DNA of 7,071 nt from Gammaproteobacteria bacterium (GCA_002728935.1 PBWF01000032.1:16718-23788); one strand, 5' to 3'. Shown: positions 1-6,991, counted from the first letter of the stretch. Made by a program: numbers and translations. The notes: generated by a model not told the origin, from the letters alone.

Positions 1-1095
1 GAGATATTGCCGGCGTTGGATCAGTCCCAAGGAACCTTGAAAGAGGCATTAGCTAGGCAATTGTTCCGTCGCTCTGCGGTGAAAATCGAAGTCAGTGACT
101 TTCAGGTCGATCATCTCGATAAGCATCTGTCGATGCTGGTGCGGCTCGTTGATGATGAGGGCAAGATCGTCGCTTCTGGGCGGGATCTTGATGCGCTCTT
201 TGAACAGCATCGCCAGTCGCAAACGGGGCAACGGTACCAACATGACCTGGAGCGTTCGGGTTGTACTGATTGGGAATTTGACGAGATACCCGAATCGGTT
301 AGCTTCGAGAAAAACGGGATCAAGCTAAAAGGATTCCCTGGCCTCGCAGATGAGTCGGTGACGGTTGGAATTAAAGTGTTTGAGAACGCGCATGAGGCAG
401 CCCTGTCTCATCGTCAGGGCGTCATTCGCTTGTTAAGGCTGCGTCTCAAGGATCAAGACAAGTATCTGGCAAAAAAACTCACCGATTTATCAATGCTTGG
501 CGTGTACTACAGCTCGCGAGGAGAGGGCGCGTCACTTGCGGATGCGGTTGTCCAAGCGACCTTTCGTTTGACGCTTGTTGATGGGCAGGCTGAGGTACGC
601 GATGCCGCCGCATTCTCTGCGCGCGTTGATCAGCGAGGCCAACTCTTCGAAGCCGGGCAGAAAATGGTCGCTACGCTGCTCTCGGCGCTCAAGCGGGCGA
701 ACGCGGTTGAAGAGAGAATGGCCAGCATGGCGGCGCCAGCCTTTGAGGAGGCTTTGCAAGACATCCGTGCACAGTTAGCATGGCTTTTCAGGGCAGGGTT
801 TGTGGTGAACACGCCGCCCAAGTGGCTGATGGAGTATGACCGCTATCTAGAGGGTATTGGGGTTCGGCTTGATAAATTGCAGGGTCGGCTCGACAAGGAT
901 CGCGCAGCGCAGCTCGAGGTGAAGCGGTTCGAGGCCAAGCTGGGTGAGGCAGGCCTTACTAGCGATGCCGTGAGTGAGTTTGATGGACTGATACAAGAGT
1001 ATCGAATATCGCTTTTCGCACAGAATTTACGGACTAAAGTCCCAGTCTCAACCAGGCGACTGGAGCAGGCTTTGGCCCAAGCCATGAGCACCTAG
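1..1095 (+). CDS. hrpA: ATP-dependent RNA helicase HrpA, C-terminal part (5' end outside window)
   Basis: HrpA is a DEAH-box RNA helicase of proteobacteria that acts on RNA and stalled ribosomes in the cytoplasm. Only the last 364 residues are visible. The frame is open from base 1, so the TTG at 7 is an internal codon and not the start. This piece corresponds to the long C-terminal HrpA domain (DUF3418). Recognisable landmarks in order are a DKHLSMLVRLVDDEGK segment with GRDL near residues 40-62, a CTDWEFDEIPE block near 90, the GFPGLADESVTVGIKVF block near 112-128, a HRQGVIRLLRL segment near 140, and a terminal SLFAQ...PVSTRRLEQAL signature in the last 30 residues. The helicase motor motifs must lie upstream of the window. 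The stop is a natural TAG and I see no frameshift. The next gene is convergent, so this gene ends its transcription unit here. Family assignment is by motif recognition and is firm. Confidence 0.93.
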   Translation, partial: EILPALDQSQGTLKEALARQLFRRSAVKIEVSDFQVDHLDKHLSMLVRLVDDEGKIVASGRDLDALFEQHRQSQTGQRYQHDLERSGCTDWEFDEIPESVSFEKNGIKLKGFPGLADESVTVGIKVFENAHEAALSHRQGVIRLLRLRLKDQDKYLAKKLTDLSMLGVYYSSRGEGASLADAVVQATFRLTLVDGQAEVRDAAAFSARVDQRGQLFEAGQKMVATLLSALKRANAVEERMASMAAPAFEEALQDIRAQLAWLFRAGFVVNTPPKWLMEYDRYLEGIGVRLDKLQGRLDKDRAAQLEVKRFEAKLGEAGLTSDAVSEFDGLIQEYRISLFAQNLRTKVPVSTRRLEQALAQAMST

Positions 1096-1304
1096 ATGCA
1101 TCGAGCGTGCTGCAGCTGGCGCTCTGTTAGATGCTCTTTCAAACAAGAAAATAAGTCAGAGATAAGCGAGCAGACGCCCATGCGATAGGCTTCTTCGTTG
1201 CATCGCTTTGTAACCTAAAGTTCGCTCTGCTACCTAAGGTAAGGCTTCTTCTCGAGATTGGCGGGGTGACTGCCAGCAGCGTGATAAGCGCTGGCGTTGA
1301 TCGT
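1096..1304. other. Convergent intergenic gap, hrpA / TerB-like gene
   Basis: Both flanking genes end here. I see no gene. Two weak inverted pairs are present: GAGCG (1103-1107) with CGCTC (1120-1124) just after the hrpA stop, and GCCAGC (1272-1277) with GCTGGC (1290-1295) just after the TerB-like gene. Either could contribute to termination of its neighbour, but neither is followed by a clear run of T on the relevant strand, so I do not call them terminators. An open frame on the minus strand through this gap shows no protein-like composition. Confidence 0.5.
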
Positions 1305-1754
1305 CTAGTTGGCTCTCGCTTTCGCTCGAGCGTGCAGTACATCAGAGTGGTCGACATTCATTAAGCCCGCGATACGGCGGATGATGTGATCCTCGTTGGC
1401 ATCGATGCTCTCATCAGCTAAGGCCACATTCCACAGATCAACCATCAGTTGCTTTTTCTCGCTATAGCTGTATCTCGCGTTGATCACTTCAGTAAAGGCA
1501 TAGAGGTCGTGGGCTTCTTCGCTGGTATCTTTCGCCAGTTCGACCAGGTCGTTAACCGCAGCATCCTCGATCTCCAGTCGCTTACCCAGCTGCTGCAGCA
1601 TCGCTTCCGCTTCGCTCGCCTCGAATGCTTGATCCGCTCGAGCCACTTCCATCATGAGCGCTGCCGTGGCGAGCGCAAGATCCCCCTCGTGGCTCGCTTC
1701 AGGCTGATGGTCTGGGGTATTGGACGTAAACCAATCCACAACACGATTAAACAT
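1305..1754 (-). CDS. TerB-like (tellurite-resistance B / DjlA N-terminal fold) protein
   Basis: This 149-residue, all-helical, acidic cytoplasmic protein has no signal peptide. It fits the TerB-like family: a first helical half around residues 27-60 (LALATAALMMEVARADQAF then EAEAMLQQLGKRL), a middle helix pair, and a second half around 108-145 (LMVDLWNVALADESIDANED then IIRRIAGLMNVDHSDV). The two Asp/Glu-rich helix starts, ADQAFEASE and ADESIDANE, are the pseudo-repeat typical of the fold, where acidic residues can bind metal. The family name comes from tellurite resistance operons, but lone housekeeping copies like this have no established role, and no other ter gene is present. The start is well supported: AGGAAGGG (minus strand, 1761-1768) sits 6 bases before the ATG. 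The gene lies 16 bases after dusA on the same strand and is probably co-transcribed with it. Confidence 0.8.
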   Translation of the reverse strand: MFNRVVDWFTSNTPDHQPEASHEGDLALATAALMMEVARADQAFEASEAEAMLQQLGKRLEIEDAAVNDLVELAKDTSEEAHDLYAFTEVINARYSYSEKKQLMVDLWNVALADESIDANEDHIIRRIAGLMNVDHSDVLHARAKARAN

Positions 1755-1770
1755 GGGGTTCCCTTCCTGA

Positions 1771-2745
1771 TTATCCGGTTAATTGCTCGTTTGTTTGTAC
1801 GAGTGCACAGGCCTGATCGAACACCTCAATGCCTGCAAGTTCCTCGTACATGTGTGTGCTGAGATAGCGCCGGTAGGCCCTCGCGCCCGGCTTTCCCTGG
1901 AATAAGGTCAGCAGGTGACGGGTCATGTGTTTGAGTCGGGTGCCTTTTTCGAGCTCCCCCTCAAGGTAGGCTCGATACTGTTCAATGATGCGGGCGCGAT
2001 CAGAAATAGGGTCATCAAACAGCGCGTGATCGAGTGCATTCAGGGTCCAGGGGTTGTCATAGATGGCTCGGCCCAGCATAGCAGCAGGGAGCCGTGACAA
2101 GGCATCCCTAGTCTCCTCAACAGTTTTAAGTCCGCCATTTAATGTAAAACGGGCGTCCGGGAATCCAGCGGCGACGCGATACACAAAGTCGTATTTAAGC
2201 GGTGGGATTTCTCGATTTTCTTTGGGCGACAATCCTTTCAACACGGCTTTTCGGGCGTGAACAATGAAATCCCGGCAACCCGCGTCATAGAGCGTGCTAA
2301 TAAAGGCGTGAAAGTCGTCATAACTGTCTTGGTCATCAATGCCGATGCGAGATTTGATGGTGACGGGTAATGACGTGGCCTCGTTCATCGCTTGGAAGCA
2401 GTCCGCGACAAGGTCAGGGGTTGCCATCAAGCAAGCACCGATGCCGCCCTCTTGAACGCGATCGCTCGGGCACCCCACGTTCATGTTCACTTCCTGGTAA
2501 CCAAAAGCTTCCGCTAGTTTTGCGCAGCGGGCGAGCGCCATGGGCTCATTGCCGCCCAATTGAAGTGCGGCAGGCTCATCGGCCCGGTGCTCCAGGAAGC
2601 GGTCAGGCTCATTATTTAAAAGGGCGCCGGTGGTCACCATTTCGGTGTAAAGCAGGGCTCTGGGCGAAATTAATCTAAGCAGATAGCGAAAGTGTCGATC
2701 GGTACAGCCCATCATGGGCGCGACTGAGATCAGTGGCTCGGCCAT
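1771..2745 (-). CDS. dusA: tRNA-dihydrouridine(20/20a) synthase DusA
   Basis: DusA is an FMN-dependent, NADPH-using enzyme that reduces uridines 20 and 20a in the tRNA D-loop. The 324-residue protein shows the TIM-barrel entry ISVAPMMGCTDRHFR (6-20), the LLYTEMVTTGAL block (31-42), LQLGG (61-65), the catalytic-cysteine motif NVGCPSDRVQ with Cys92, the DusA-type signature HARKAVLKGLSPKENREIPP (163-182), NGG (203-205) and GRAIYDNP (225-232) for FMN phosphate binding, then a C-terminal helical tRNA-binding part. I place the start at the ATG at 2745 (MAEPLIS), because known DusA proteins begin only a few residues before the VAPM motif. The frame stays open upstream to an ATG at 2847, but those extra 34 residues look unlike DusA and cover a likely promoter. 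No strong Shine-Dalgarno precedes either start. It is divergent from gltX and upstream of the TerB-like gene. Confidence 0.95.
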   Translation of the reverse strand: MAEPLISVAPMMGCTDRHFRYLLRLISPRALLYTEMVTTGALLNNEPDRFLEHRADEPAALQLGGNEPMALARCAKLAEAFGYQEVNMNVGCPSDRVQEGGIGACLMATPDLVADCFQAMNEATSLPVTIKSRIGIDDQDSYDDFHAFISTLYDAGCRDFIVHARKAVLKGLSPKENREIPPLKYDFVYRVAAGFPDARFTLNGGLKTVEETRDALSRLPAAMLGRAIYDNPWTLNALDHALFDDPISDRARIIEQYRAYLEGELEKGTRLKHMTRHLLTLFQGKPGARAYRRYLSTHMYEELAGIEVFDQACALVQTNEQLTG

Positions 2746-2771
2746 ACGCGCGTTAATCTTTAAAAGGGGGT

Positions 2772-2780
2772 AGTGTAACA
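2772..2780 (-). promoter_or_regulatory. Candidate extended -10 promoter for dusA
   Basis: Read on the minus strand, this is TGTTACACT, an extended -10 element (TGN followed by TACACT, four of six matches to TATAAT). No good -35 hexamer stands 16-18 bases upstream, as is common for extended -10 promoters. Transcription starting about 7 bases downstream would give a leader of roughly 20 bases before the ATG at 2745 and would exclude the longer dusA start. This is a motif match only. Confidence 0.35.
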
Positions 2781-2869
2781 TTGCGCTTGGCATAAGACCG
2801 CCCGCGATCGCCTGACAAGACCCAGCAGTCGTACAAATGGGCGGCAATTAAAAGAGATTGAGAGCAGTT

Positions 2870-4357
2870 ATGGTTCGGACACGCGTCGCACCCTCGCCCA
2901 CGGGCGACCCCCACGTTGGGACCGCCTATATGGCGCTATTTAGCTATTGCTTTGCGAAACAGCATGGCGGCGAGTTTGTGCTTCGTATAGAGGATACCGA
3001 CGCAGCGCGCAGCACGTTGGCATCAGAAAGAAAAATTCTGGATTCCTTAAGGTGGCTGGGCCTTGAATGGGATGAAGGCCCCGATGTTGGCGGACCCCGA
3101 GGCCCTTACCGGCAAAGCGAGCGGCTCGAGATATACAGAAGTCATGTTGACCAGCTGCTCTCCCAGGGAGATGCGTTTCACTGCTTTTGCTCAGCTGAAG
3201 ATCTCGACGCCATGCGCAAGGACCAGATGGCCGCCGGCCAAACGGCCCGTTACGACGGCCGCTGCGCCTCTCTTACCGATGCGGAGGTGAGGGCAAAACT
3301 CGATTCTGGAATGCCCTCTGTCGTCAGAATGAAAGTGCCAGGCGAGGGCGCTTGCTTGTTTGAAGACCAACTGCGAGGGAATATCAGCATTGATTGGTCG
3401 CAAGTAGATATGCAGGTGCTGTTAAAGGGCGACGGATTTCCAACCTATCACTTGGCGGTGGTCGTGGATGATCACTTGATGGGCATTACGCATATCATCC
3501 GCGGAGAAGAATGGATCAATTCGGCGCCGAAGCATCAACTGCTGTACCAGTATTTCGGTTGGAAGATGCCCGAGCTGATTCATATGCCCCTACTCAGAAA
3601 CCCAGATAAAAGTAAGCTTTCTAAGCGGAAGAATCCGACTAGCATTAGCTTTTACAAGGACATGGGGTATCTACCAGAAGCCATGCTGAATTATCTTGGT
3701 ATGTTGGGCTGGAGCATGCCAAATGAAGAAGAAAAGTTTTCGCTCGACGAGATGGTGGCGGCTTTTGACATTCAGCGCATCAGTATGGGTGCGCCCGTGT
3801 TTGATGTAGAAAAACTGACCTGGTTGAACGGTCGATGGCTACGAGAGAGTTTGAGTGACGACGCGTTTATTGATCGGCTGATCGAATGGCGGTTTAACCG
3901 CGCACGCCTTGAGCAGACCATTCCTCTTGTGAAAGAGCGGGTTGATGTCTTCTCCCAACTAGCGCCAATGACGGCTTATCTTGTAGAGGGTATGCCATCA
4001 ATTGCAGCCGATAGCTTTAGCGCAACTAAGCAGGATGAAGATACGCTCAAACGCAGCTTGCAATTCGCGCTCTGGACGCTTGAGGCTCACCAGGAATGGT
4101 CCTCCAAGGCGCTTCAGGGGGAGCTAAAGCAGCTTGCTGAGTCCATGGACATGAAAATACGTGACTTGCTTAGCCCGCTATTCATCGCAATTAGCGGGCG
4201 CTCGGTGTCACCACCGTTGTTTGATTCAATGGCGATTCTTGGCCCCGATATGACCCGTGCGCGCGTCCGGCATGCATTGAACACTCTCGGTGGGTTGTCA
4301 AAAAAGCAGGCGAAGCGGTTAGATAGCGAATACCGATCACTACAAAGGGGTAGTTAA
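2870..4357 (+). CDS. gltX: Glutamyl-tRNA synthetase
   Basis: GltX is a cytoplasmic class I aminoacyl-tRNA synthetase that charges tRNA-Glu with glutamate. At 495 residues it has the usual length. The N-terminus has the [14 protein letters not shown] block, in which HVGT (15-18) is the HIGH motif. Next come RIEDTD (39-44), the ...GPYRQSER block (78-85), and [19 protein letters not shown] with RGEEW in the Rossmann/SC-fold region. KLSKR (249-253) is the KMSKS loop, and NYLGMLGWS follows before the helical anticodon-binding C-terminal domain. Overall it resembles the Pseudomonas-type GltX. The start is the ATG at 2870, matching the family N-terminus, with a purine-rich GAGAG just upstream; the frame also opens at a TTG four codons earlier. 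The zinc-binding insert has CFC (Cys105, Cys107) and Cys132, but serine where a histidine ligand is expected. The TAA overlaps the next ATG by one base. Confidence 0.97.
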   Translation: MVRTRVAPSPTGDPHVGTAYMALFSYCFAKQHGGEFVLRIEDTDAARSTLASERKILDSLRWLGLEWDEGPDVGGPRGPYRQSERLEIYRSHVDQLLSQGDAFHCFCSAEDLDAMRKDQMAAGQTARYDGRCASLTDAEVRAKLDSGMPSVVRMKVPGEGACLFEDQLRGNISIDWSQVDMQVLLKGDGFPTYHLAVVVDDHLMGITHIIRGEEWINSAPKHQLLYQYFGWKMPELIHMPLLRNPDKSKLSKRKNPTSISFYKDMGYLPEAMLNYLGMLGWSMPNEEEKFSLDEMVAAFDIQRISMGAPVFDVEKLTWLNGRWLRESLSDDAFIDRLIEWRFNRARLEQTIPLVKERVDVFSQLAPMTAYLVEGMPSIAADSFSATKQDEDTLKRSLQFALWTLEAHQEWSSKALQGELKQLAESMDMKIRDLLSPLFIAISGRSVSPPLFDSMAILGPDMTRARVRHALNTLGGLSKKQAKRLDSEYRSLQRGS

Positions 4358-5124
4358 TGCTGCAACAAGCACAAGATTTTTTGGCGGATGTAGAAGTGTT
4401 GGCAGGTTTGTTGGATACACTGGCTCCAGATGATTGGAACCGAACCACAACCTTCAAGTCGTGGACGTTCAACCAAGTCGTGCAGCATCTGCATGGTACG
4501 GATCATGTGGCAGACCTTGCGCTCCGAGATGGTGATGCTTTCCGCGCAATGGCCTCGTCCGCCACCGAGACTCGGCAGGCGATGAATCCAGTCATCGAAG
4601 GCCGTGAATTACTAGATGCTTGGCTGGGTAAAGCAAGGGCACTGGGCGAGCAAATGGGAGCGCTGGACGGAAGTGCTCGCGTGCCGTGGTTTGGCCCAGA
4701 TATGGGCGTCAAAATGTTTGCCACGGCCAGGCAAATGGAAACCTGGGCTCACGGGCAGGCGATATTCGATGTGATGGGTGTAGCAAGGGCCGAAACGGAC
4801 CGACTGAAAAACATCGCTGTTATTGGTGTGAAAACATTCGGTTGGACGTTCGTCAATCGTAAGCAGGAACCACCGGGCCCTGCACCCTATGTTGAACTGA
4901 CAGCACCCTCCGGCGAGGTCTGGACGTTTAACGATTTCTCGGAGGATGATTTTGTCGAAGGGTCCGCGGTCGATTTTTGTCATGTGGTTACTCAAGTCCG
5001 AAATATTGCGGACGTCGATTTGACCGTTTGGGGTGACGTGTCAGAAGCCTGGATGAGTATCGCTCAGTGTTTTGCTGGCCCTCCTGAAGATCCACCTGAG
5101 GCCGGCAGCCGCCTGGTCCGATAG
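4357..5124 (+). CDS. TIGR03084-type DinB/maleylpyruvate-isomerase-like metal-binding protein
   Basis: This 255-residue cytoplasmic protein has an N-terminal four-helix metal-binding domain of the DinB / mycothiol-dependent maleylpyruvate isomerase type (about residues 1-140) and a smaller C-terminal domain (about 150-255). The first domain has the W-T-F-NQVVQHLHGTDHVA segment (36-52), with His44, His46 and His50, and METWAHGQAIFD (127-138), with Glu128 and His132. Candidate metal ligands come from these two segments. The ETWAHGQ motif and overall layout fit the uncharacterised TIGR03084 family. Its reaction is unknown, and a role with mycothiol is unlikely if the host is a gammaproteobacterium; relatives may use another thiol. 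It is translationally coupled to gltX by a TAATG overlap, with AAAGGGG (4344-4350) as the Shine-Dalgarno 6 bases before the ATG. The domain call is firm; the function is open. Confidence 0.75.
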   Translation: MLQQAQDFLADVEVLAGLLDTLAPDDWNRTTTFKSWTFNQVVQHLHGTDHVADLALRDGDAFRAMASSATETRQAMNPVIEGRELLDAWLGKARALGEQMGALDGSARVPWFGPDMGVKMFATARQMETWAHGQAIFDVMGVARAETDRLKNIAVIGVKTFGWTFVNRKQEPPGPAPYVELTAPSGEVWTFNDFSEDDFVEGSAVDFCHVVTQVRNIADVDLTVWGDVSEAWMSIAQCFAGPPEDPPEAGSRLVR

Positions 5125-5151
5125 TTAGTCTTGAGGACCCTACCCTTCATC

Positions 5152-5180
5152 TTGAAGGAAAGGACTTGACGCGGTAGGAT
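5152..5180 (+). promoter_or_regulatory. Candidate promoter of tRNA-Ala
   Basis: TTGAAG (5152-5157) and TAGGAT (5175-5180) are separated by 17 bases and each match four of six sigma-70 consensus positions. They lie about 45 bases upstream of the tRNA. The bases after the -10 are GC-rich (TCGCGTC), the kind of discriminator seen at growth-rate-regulated stable-RNA promoters. Read-through from gltX is an alternative source of tRNA transcripts. Confidence 0.4.
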
Positions 5181-5203
5181 TCGCGTCTCTTCGAAGGAAG
5201 TCC
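5162..5203 (+). repeat. Bulged perfect inverted repeat upstream of tRNA-Ala
   Basis: GGACTTGACGCG (5162-5173) pairs fully with CGCGTC (5182-5187) plus AAGTCC (5198-5203). The loop is 8 bases, and a 10-base bulge (5188-5197) itself contains the palindrome CTTCGAAG. Thus 12 base pairs are possible. It overlaps the candidate -10 of the tRNA promoter, which lies partly in the loop. It could be an operator, a processed leader structure or chance. There is no T-run after it, so it is not a standard terminator. Confidence 0.4.
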
Positions 5204-5222
5204 CTATGGCCTCCTGCATCGT

Positions 5223-5298
5223 GGGGCTATAGCTCAGCTGGGAGAGCGCGTGACTGGCAGTCACGAGGTCGGCGGTTCGATCCCGCCTAGCTCCACCA
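5223..5298 (+). tRNA. tRNA-Ala (anticodon GGC), CCA encoded
   Basis: The full cloverleaf can be drawn by eye over 76 bases. The acceptor stem is GGGGCTA with TAGCTCC, including the G3:U70 wobble pair that is the main identity element for alanyl-tRNA synthetase. The D arm is GCTC/GAGC. The anticodon stem is CGTGA/TCACG with loop CTGGCAG (anticodon GGC, reading GCC and GCT codons), the variable loop is AGGTC, and the T arm is GGCGG/CCGCC with loop TTCGATC. The discriminator A is followed by encoded CCA. No terminator hairpin follows. The last seven bases (TCCACCA) are also the first bases of the left inverted repeat of the downstream element, so this tRNA is the likely integration target and remains intact. 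Confidence 0.97.
5292..5298 (+). other. Putative attachment-site core at tRNA-Ala 3' end
   Basis: TCCACCA is the tRNA 3' terminus and also the outermost part of the left repeat. Its inverted counterpart is 7065-7071, at the window edge. Shared identity between a tRNA end and the far end of an integrase element usually marks the crossover region. The identity may extend further into the tRNA, but the window stops before this can be judged on the right. Confidence 0.4.
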
Positions 5299-5329
5299 AT
5301 CTTCTTATTTTAAATACGCTAACTACTTG

Positions 5330-5361
5330 TCCAGCTTCATAATTTTCGTGAACGAGCTGGA
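5330..5361 (+). promoter_or_regulatory. Leader hairpin overlapping the Shine-Dalgarno of the cargo gene
   Basis: TCCAGCT (5330-5336) is the exact reverse complement of AGCTGGA (5355-5361). An inner TTCA/TGAA pair (5336-5339 with 5349-5352) is an alternative extension with a small bulge. The right arm includes GGA of the GGAG Shine-Dalgarno, so a transcript entering from the tRNA side would hide the ribosome site. IS10 and IS50 are known to use such structures to block expression from outside promoters; applying that here is inference. Confidence 0.5.
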
Positions 5362-5368
5362 GCAGTAG

Positions 5369-5821
5369 ATGAAGATAAAGAAATTTTTAAGAATCACTGT
5401 TGGGTTAATCCTTTCCATTAACTTATCGCTAATATCAGTTCCCGAATCTTCCGCCGCAAACTTTCGTTGGGTTGTCTACAACAACTCCCAGAATGTACTA
5501 AAACTCAGTAAATCAAGAGCGCAATTTCGGAATACTGCTCTGCCATATATGCATTATCGCCACGAACATTGCGTGTGGATAGATAGGTCCTCAAATGATC
5601 AGAAGAACCTTAACCCACAACAGCAAAGAGGCTGGGATTGCAATGATCCTCAAAGGGCGGCGGTAAATCCGAAGCGGCAATTTAGGGTCGCTATTCAATG
5701 TCCGAATGGTGACGAGAGATATGTCTACTTTCCACGAGACGGCGGATACTACCCAAGAGGCCACAGATCAAACACCAATGTGGAATATCAACTAATACTT
5801 GAGGCGTACGACTGCGCCTGA
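5369..5821 (+). CDS. Secreted four-cysteine small protein, unknown function (element cargo)
   Basis: I do not recognise this 150-residue protein. A clear Sec signal peptide covers residues 1-30: basic MKIKK, a hydrophobic core (FLRITVGLILSINLSLISV), and a likely signal peptidase I cut after SAA at residue 30. The mature part of about 120 residues is basic, rich in Asn, Gln, Arg and Tyr, and has four cysteines (68, 91, 111, 149), enough for two disulfides in the periplasm or outside the cell. There is no lipobox and no second membrane segment. The ATG begins on the last base of the left inverted repeat, which also supplies its GGAG Shine-Dalgarno. Nine of 14 arginines use AGA or AGG, and base composition is more AT-rich than the backbone. 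It faces the integrase gene with a 27-base gap. No immunity-like partner is visible, so a toxin role is speculation. Confidence 0.75.
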   Translation: MKIKKFLRITVGLILSINLSLISVPESSAANFRWVVYNNSQNVLKLSKSRAQFRNTALPYMHYRHEHCVWIDRSSNDQKNLNPQQQRGWDCNDPQRAAVNPKRQFRVAIQCPNGDERYVYFPRDGGYYPRGHRSNTNVEYQLILEAYDCA

Positions 5822-5848
5822 TTGAGTCTGTCCGACGGCGCTGAGGGC

Positions 5849-6991
5849 TTAGTGAACTTTTAGCATCCAGTGAAAGAGATTCACAAGGGGATACCCATCG
5901 CCATAACCCTGCCCTACCGATTGCAAGGACCATCCACCTAGCTGATCAATCAGATCTACTGGCGCTTCAACGGCTCTTAGCCTGTCTCTAAAGCTATGTC
6001 TTAAGCCATGAATCACCGCATCTGGCCCAGCAATCGTCTTAATCCATTTGTTAATTGCAGCACTGGCTGAGTTGCTGTTGCAAACACTGTCACTGCAGTA
6101 ACGTGGGAAGCAGTATTCAGAGTTAGCTGACTCATTGATCCTCTGAGCAGCCCACAGCGATGCTCCTACTAGTGGAATAACACGTTTACTAGAGTCCGTC
6201 TTTAATCGTCTTGTTGCATACGGAACCAAAGCAACATGCGGGACTTCGTGATCCAGCGCGAGATCCTGCTGACGTAGCCCTACCGCCTCAGACAGCCTCA
6301 TACCCGTGTCGCTAATTAAAGCAACTAGCCAGCGGATATCATCATCCAGCCTCACACACTCCTCTTGCAGCTTTCGGATCCTTGCTAACGGTATGGGTTG
6401 TCTCTTCTTGACCGTCTCAGAGGGCAAATAGACGCCGCTGAAGGCATTCCTGCAGTTCAGACCAAACTCCCTGATATTGAAGTTCACGATCGCTTTAACG
6501 ACGCTAAAGATCCGTTGCTGGGATGAACGTCCTAGCCCCTTCTCTACCAGCCAATCTCTAAACTTCCCCGCATCGTGGCCGTTGTAACAATACAAGGGGC
6601 GGTCACCTAGACACTCAATCAAATACGAGACATTGCGCTTAGCATGAGGAGCAAACAGCTTTGACTTATCAGGCCCTTTAATTTGCACATAGGCATCCAG
6701 CGCATCGCTCATCAAAGGGAGTTCAGAGGAGTAGGCAGATCTTGCGTGGACCAGTAGTTCAGCAGCCGGAACTTCCATACGCTTCAAGCGAACGCCTAAC
6801 CAGTAGTCTTCAAGCTTGGCCAGCATGGCTTTGGCAACAAACTGGGCTGATTGAGCTGACCTAGTCCCAAGGCATTTAACGATTCGGGGTTTGCAATAAA
6901 GGTCTAAAAGATCTTTGGGGACAGCTTTAGAAAAGTAGTAAACACCATCCTTGCGATAGGTGTACTTGGGACACTTTTTTGTCAACTGCAT
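5849..6991 (-). CDS. Tyrosine recombinase / integrase, DUF6538-like N-terminus
   Basis: This 380-residue site-specific recombinase appears complete and active. The N-terminus (CPKYTYRKDGVYYFSKAVPKDL, written here as a block at residues 7-28) resembles the DUF6538-type arm-binding region of phage-like integrases. It is followed by a core-binding helical domain (about 90-185) and the catalytic domain (about 195-380). Catalytic residues can be assigned: Arg232 in GMRLSEAVGL, Lys264 in RRLKTDSS, His328 and Arg331 in HGLRHSF, Trp354 in LGGWS in the His/Trp position, and nucleophile Tyr363 nine residues later in GQGYGDGY. The spacing matches XerD-type enzymes. The start codon lies two bases inside the right inverted repeat, whose GGAG stands 9 bases upstream. 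It is convergent with the cargo gene. Its likely substrates are the repeats or the tRNA-Ala 3' end, which is inference from position. Confidence 0.93.
   Translation of the reverse strand: MQLTKKCPKYTYRKDGVYYFSKAVPKDLLDLYCKPRIVKCLGTRSAQSAQFVAKAMLAKLEDYWLGVRLKRMEVPAAELLVHARSAYSSELPLMSDALDAYVQIKGPDKSKLFAPHAKRNVSYLIECLGDRPLYCYNGHDAGKFRDWLVEKGLGRSSQQRIFSVVKAIVNFNIREFGLNCRNAFSGVYLPSETVKKRQPIPLARIRKLQEECVRLDDDIRWLVALISDTGMRLSEAVGLRQQDLALDHEVPHVALVPYATRRLKTDSSKRVIPLVGASLWAAQRINESANSEYCFPRYCSDSVCNSNSASAAINKWIKTIAGPDAVIHGLRHSFRDRLRAVEAPVDLIDQLGGWSLQSVGQGYGDGYPLVNLFHWMLKVH

Larger units (their letters stand above)
5292..5369 (+). repeat. Left inverted terminal repeat / leader of secreted-protein gene
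   Basis: This 78-base copy matches the reverse complement of 6994-7071 at 75 positions without gaps. The differences are at 5301 (C versus A), 5319 (C versus T) and 5340 (T versus C). It begins in the tRNA 3' end, runs through an AT-rich stretch (5301-5317) and an internal hairpin (5330-5361), and ends on the A of the cargo ATG. It contains the Shine-Dalgarno GGAG (5359-5362), 6 bases before that ATG. CATAAT (5338-5343) resembles a -10 box, but no matching -35 is evident. Confidence 0.95.

Noticed and set aside
1139..1357. Open frame on the minus strand in the hrpA/TerB gap
   Set aside because: It overlaps the TerB-like gene out of frame, is rich in Ser/Thr/Arg without domain features, and has no convincing ribosome site.
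1305..1754. Tellurite resistance operon
   Set aside because: Only a lone TerB-like fold is present, next to dusA; no other ter genes are seen.
4612..4995. Minus-strand open frame inside the TIGR03084-type gene
   Set aside because: It is a shadow of a well-supported coding frame with conserved motifs on the + strand.
5144..5158. CCTTCA/TGAAGG hairpin after the TIGR03084-type gene as a terminator
   Set aside because: It is short and followed by AAAGG instead of T residues; it also overlaps the candidate tRNA promoter.
5802..5819. AGGCG/CGCCT hairpin at the end of the cargo gene as a terminator
   Set aside because: The stem is only five pairs, overlaps the stop codon, and no T-run follows.
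5691..5933. Minus-strand open frame spanning the cargo/integrase junction
   Set aside because: It overlaps the ends of two better-supported genes in another frame and has no family features.
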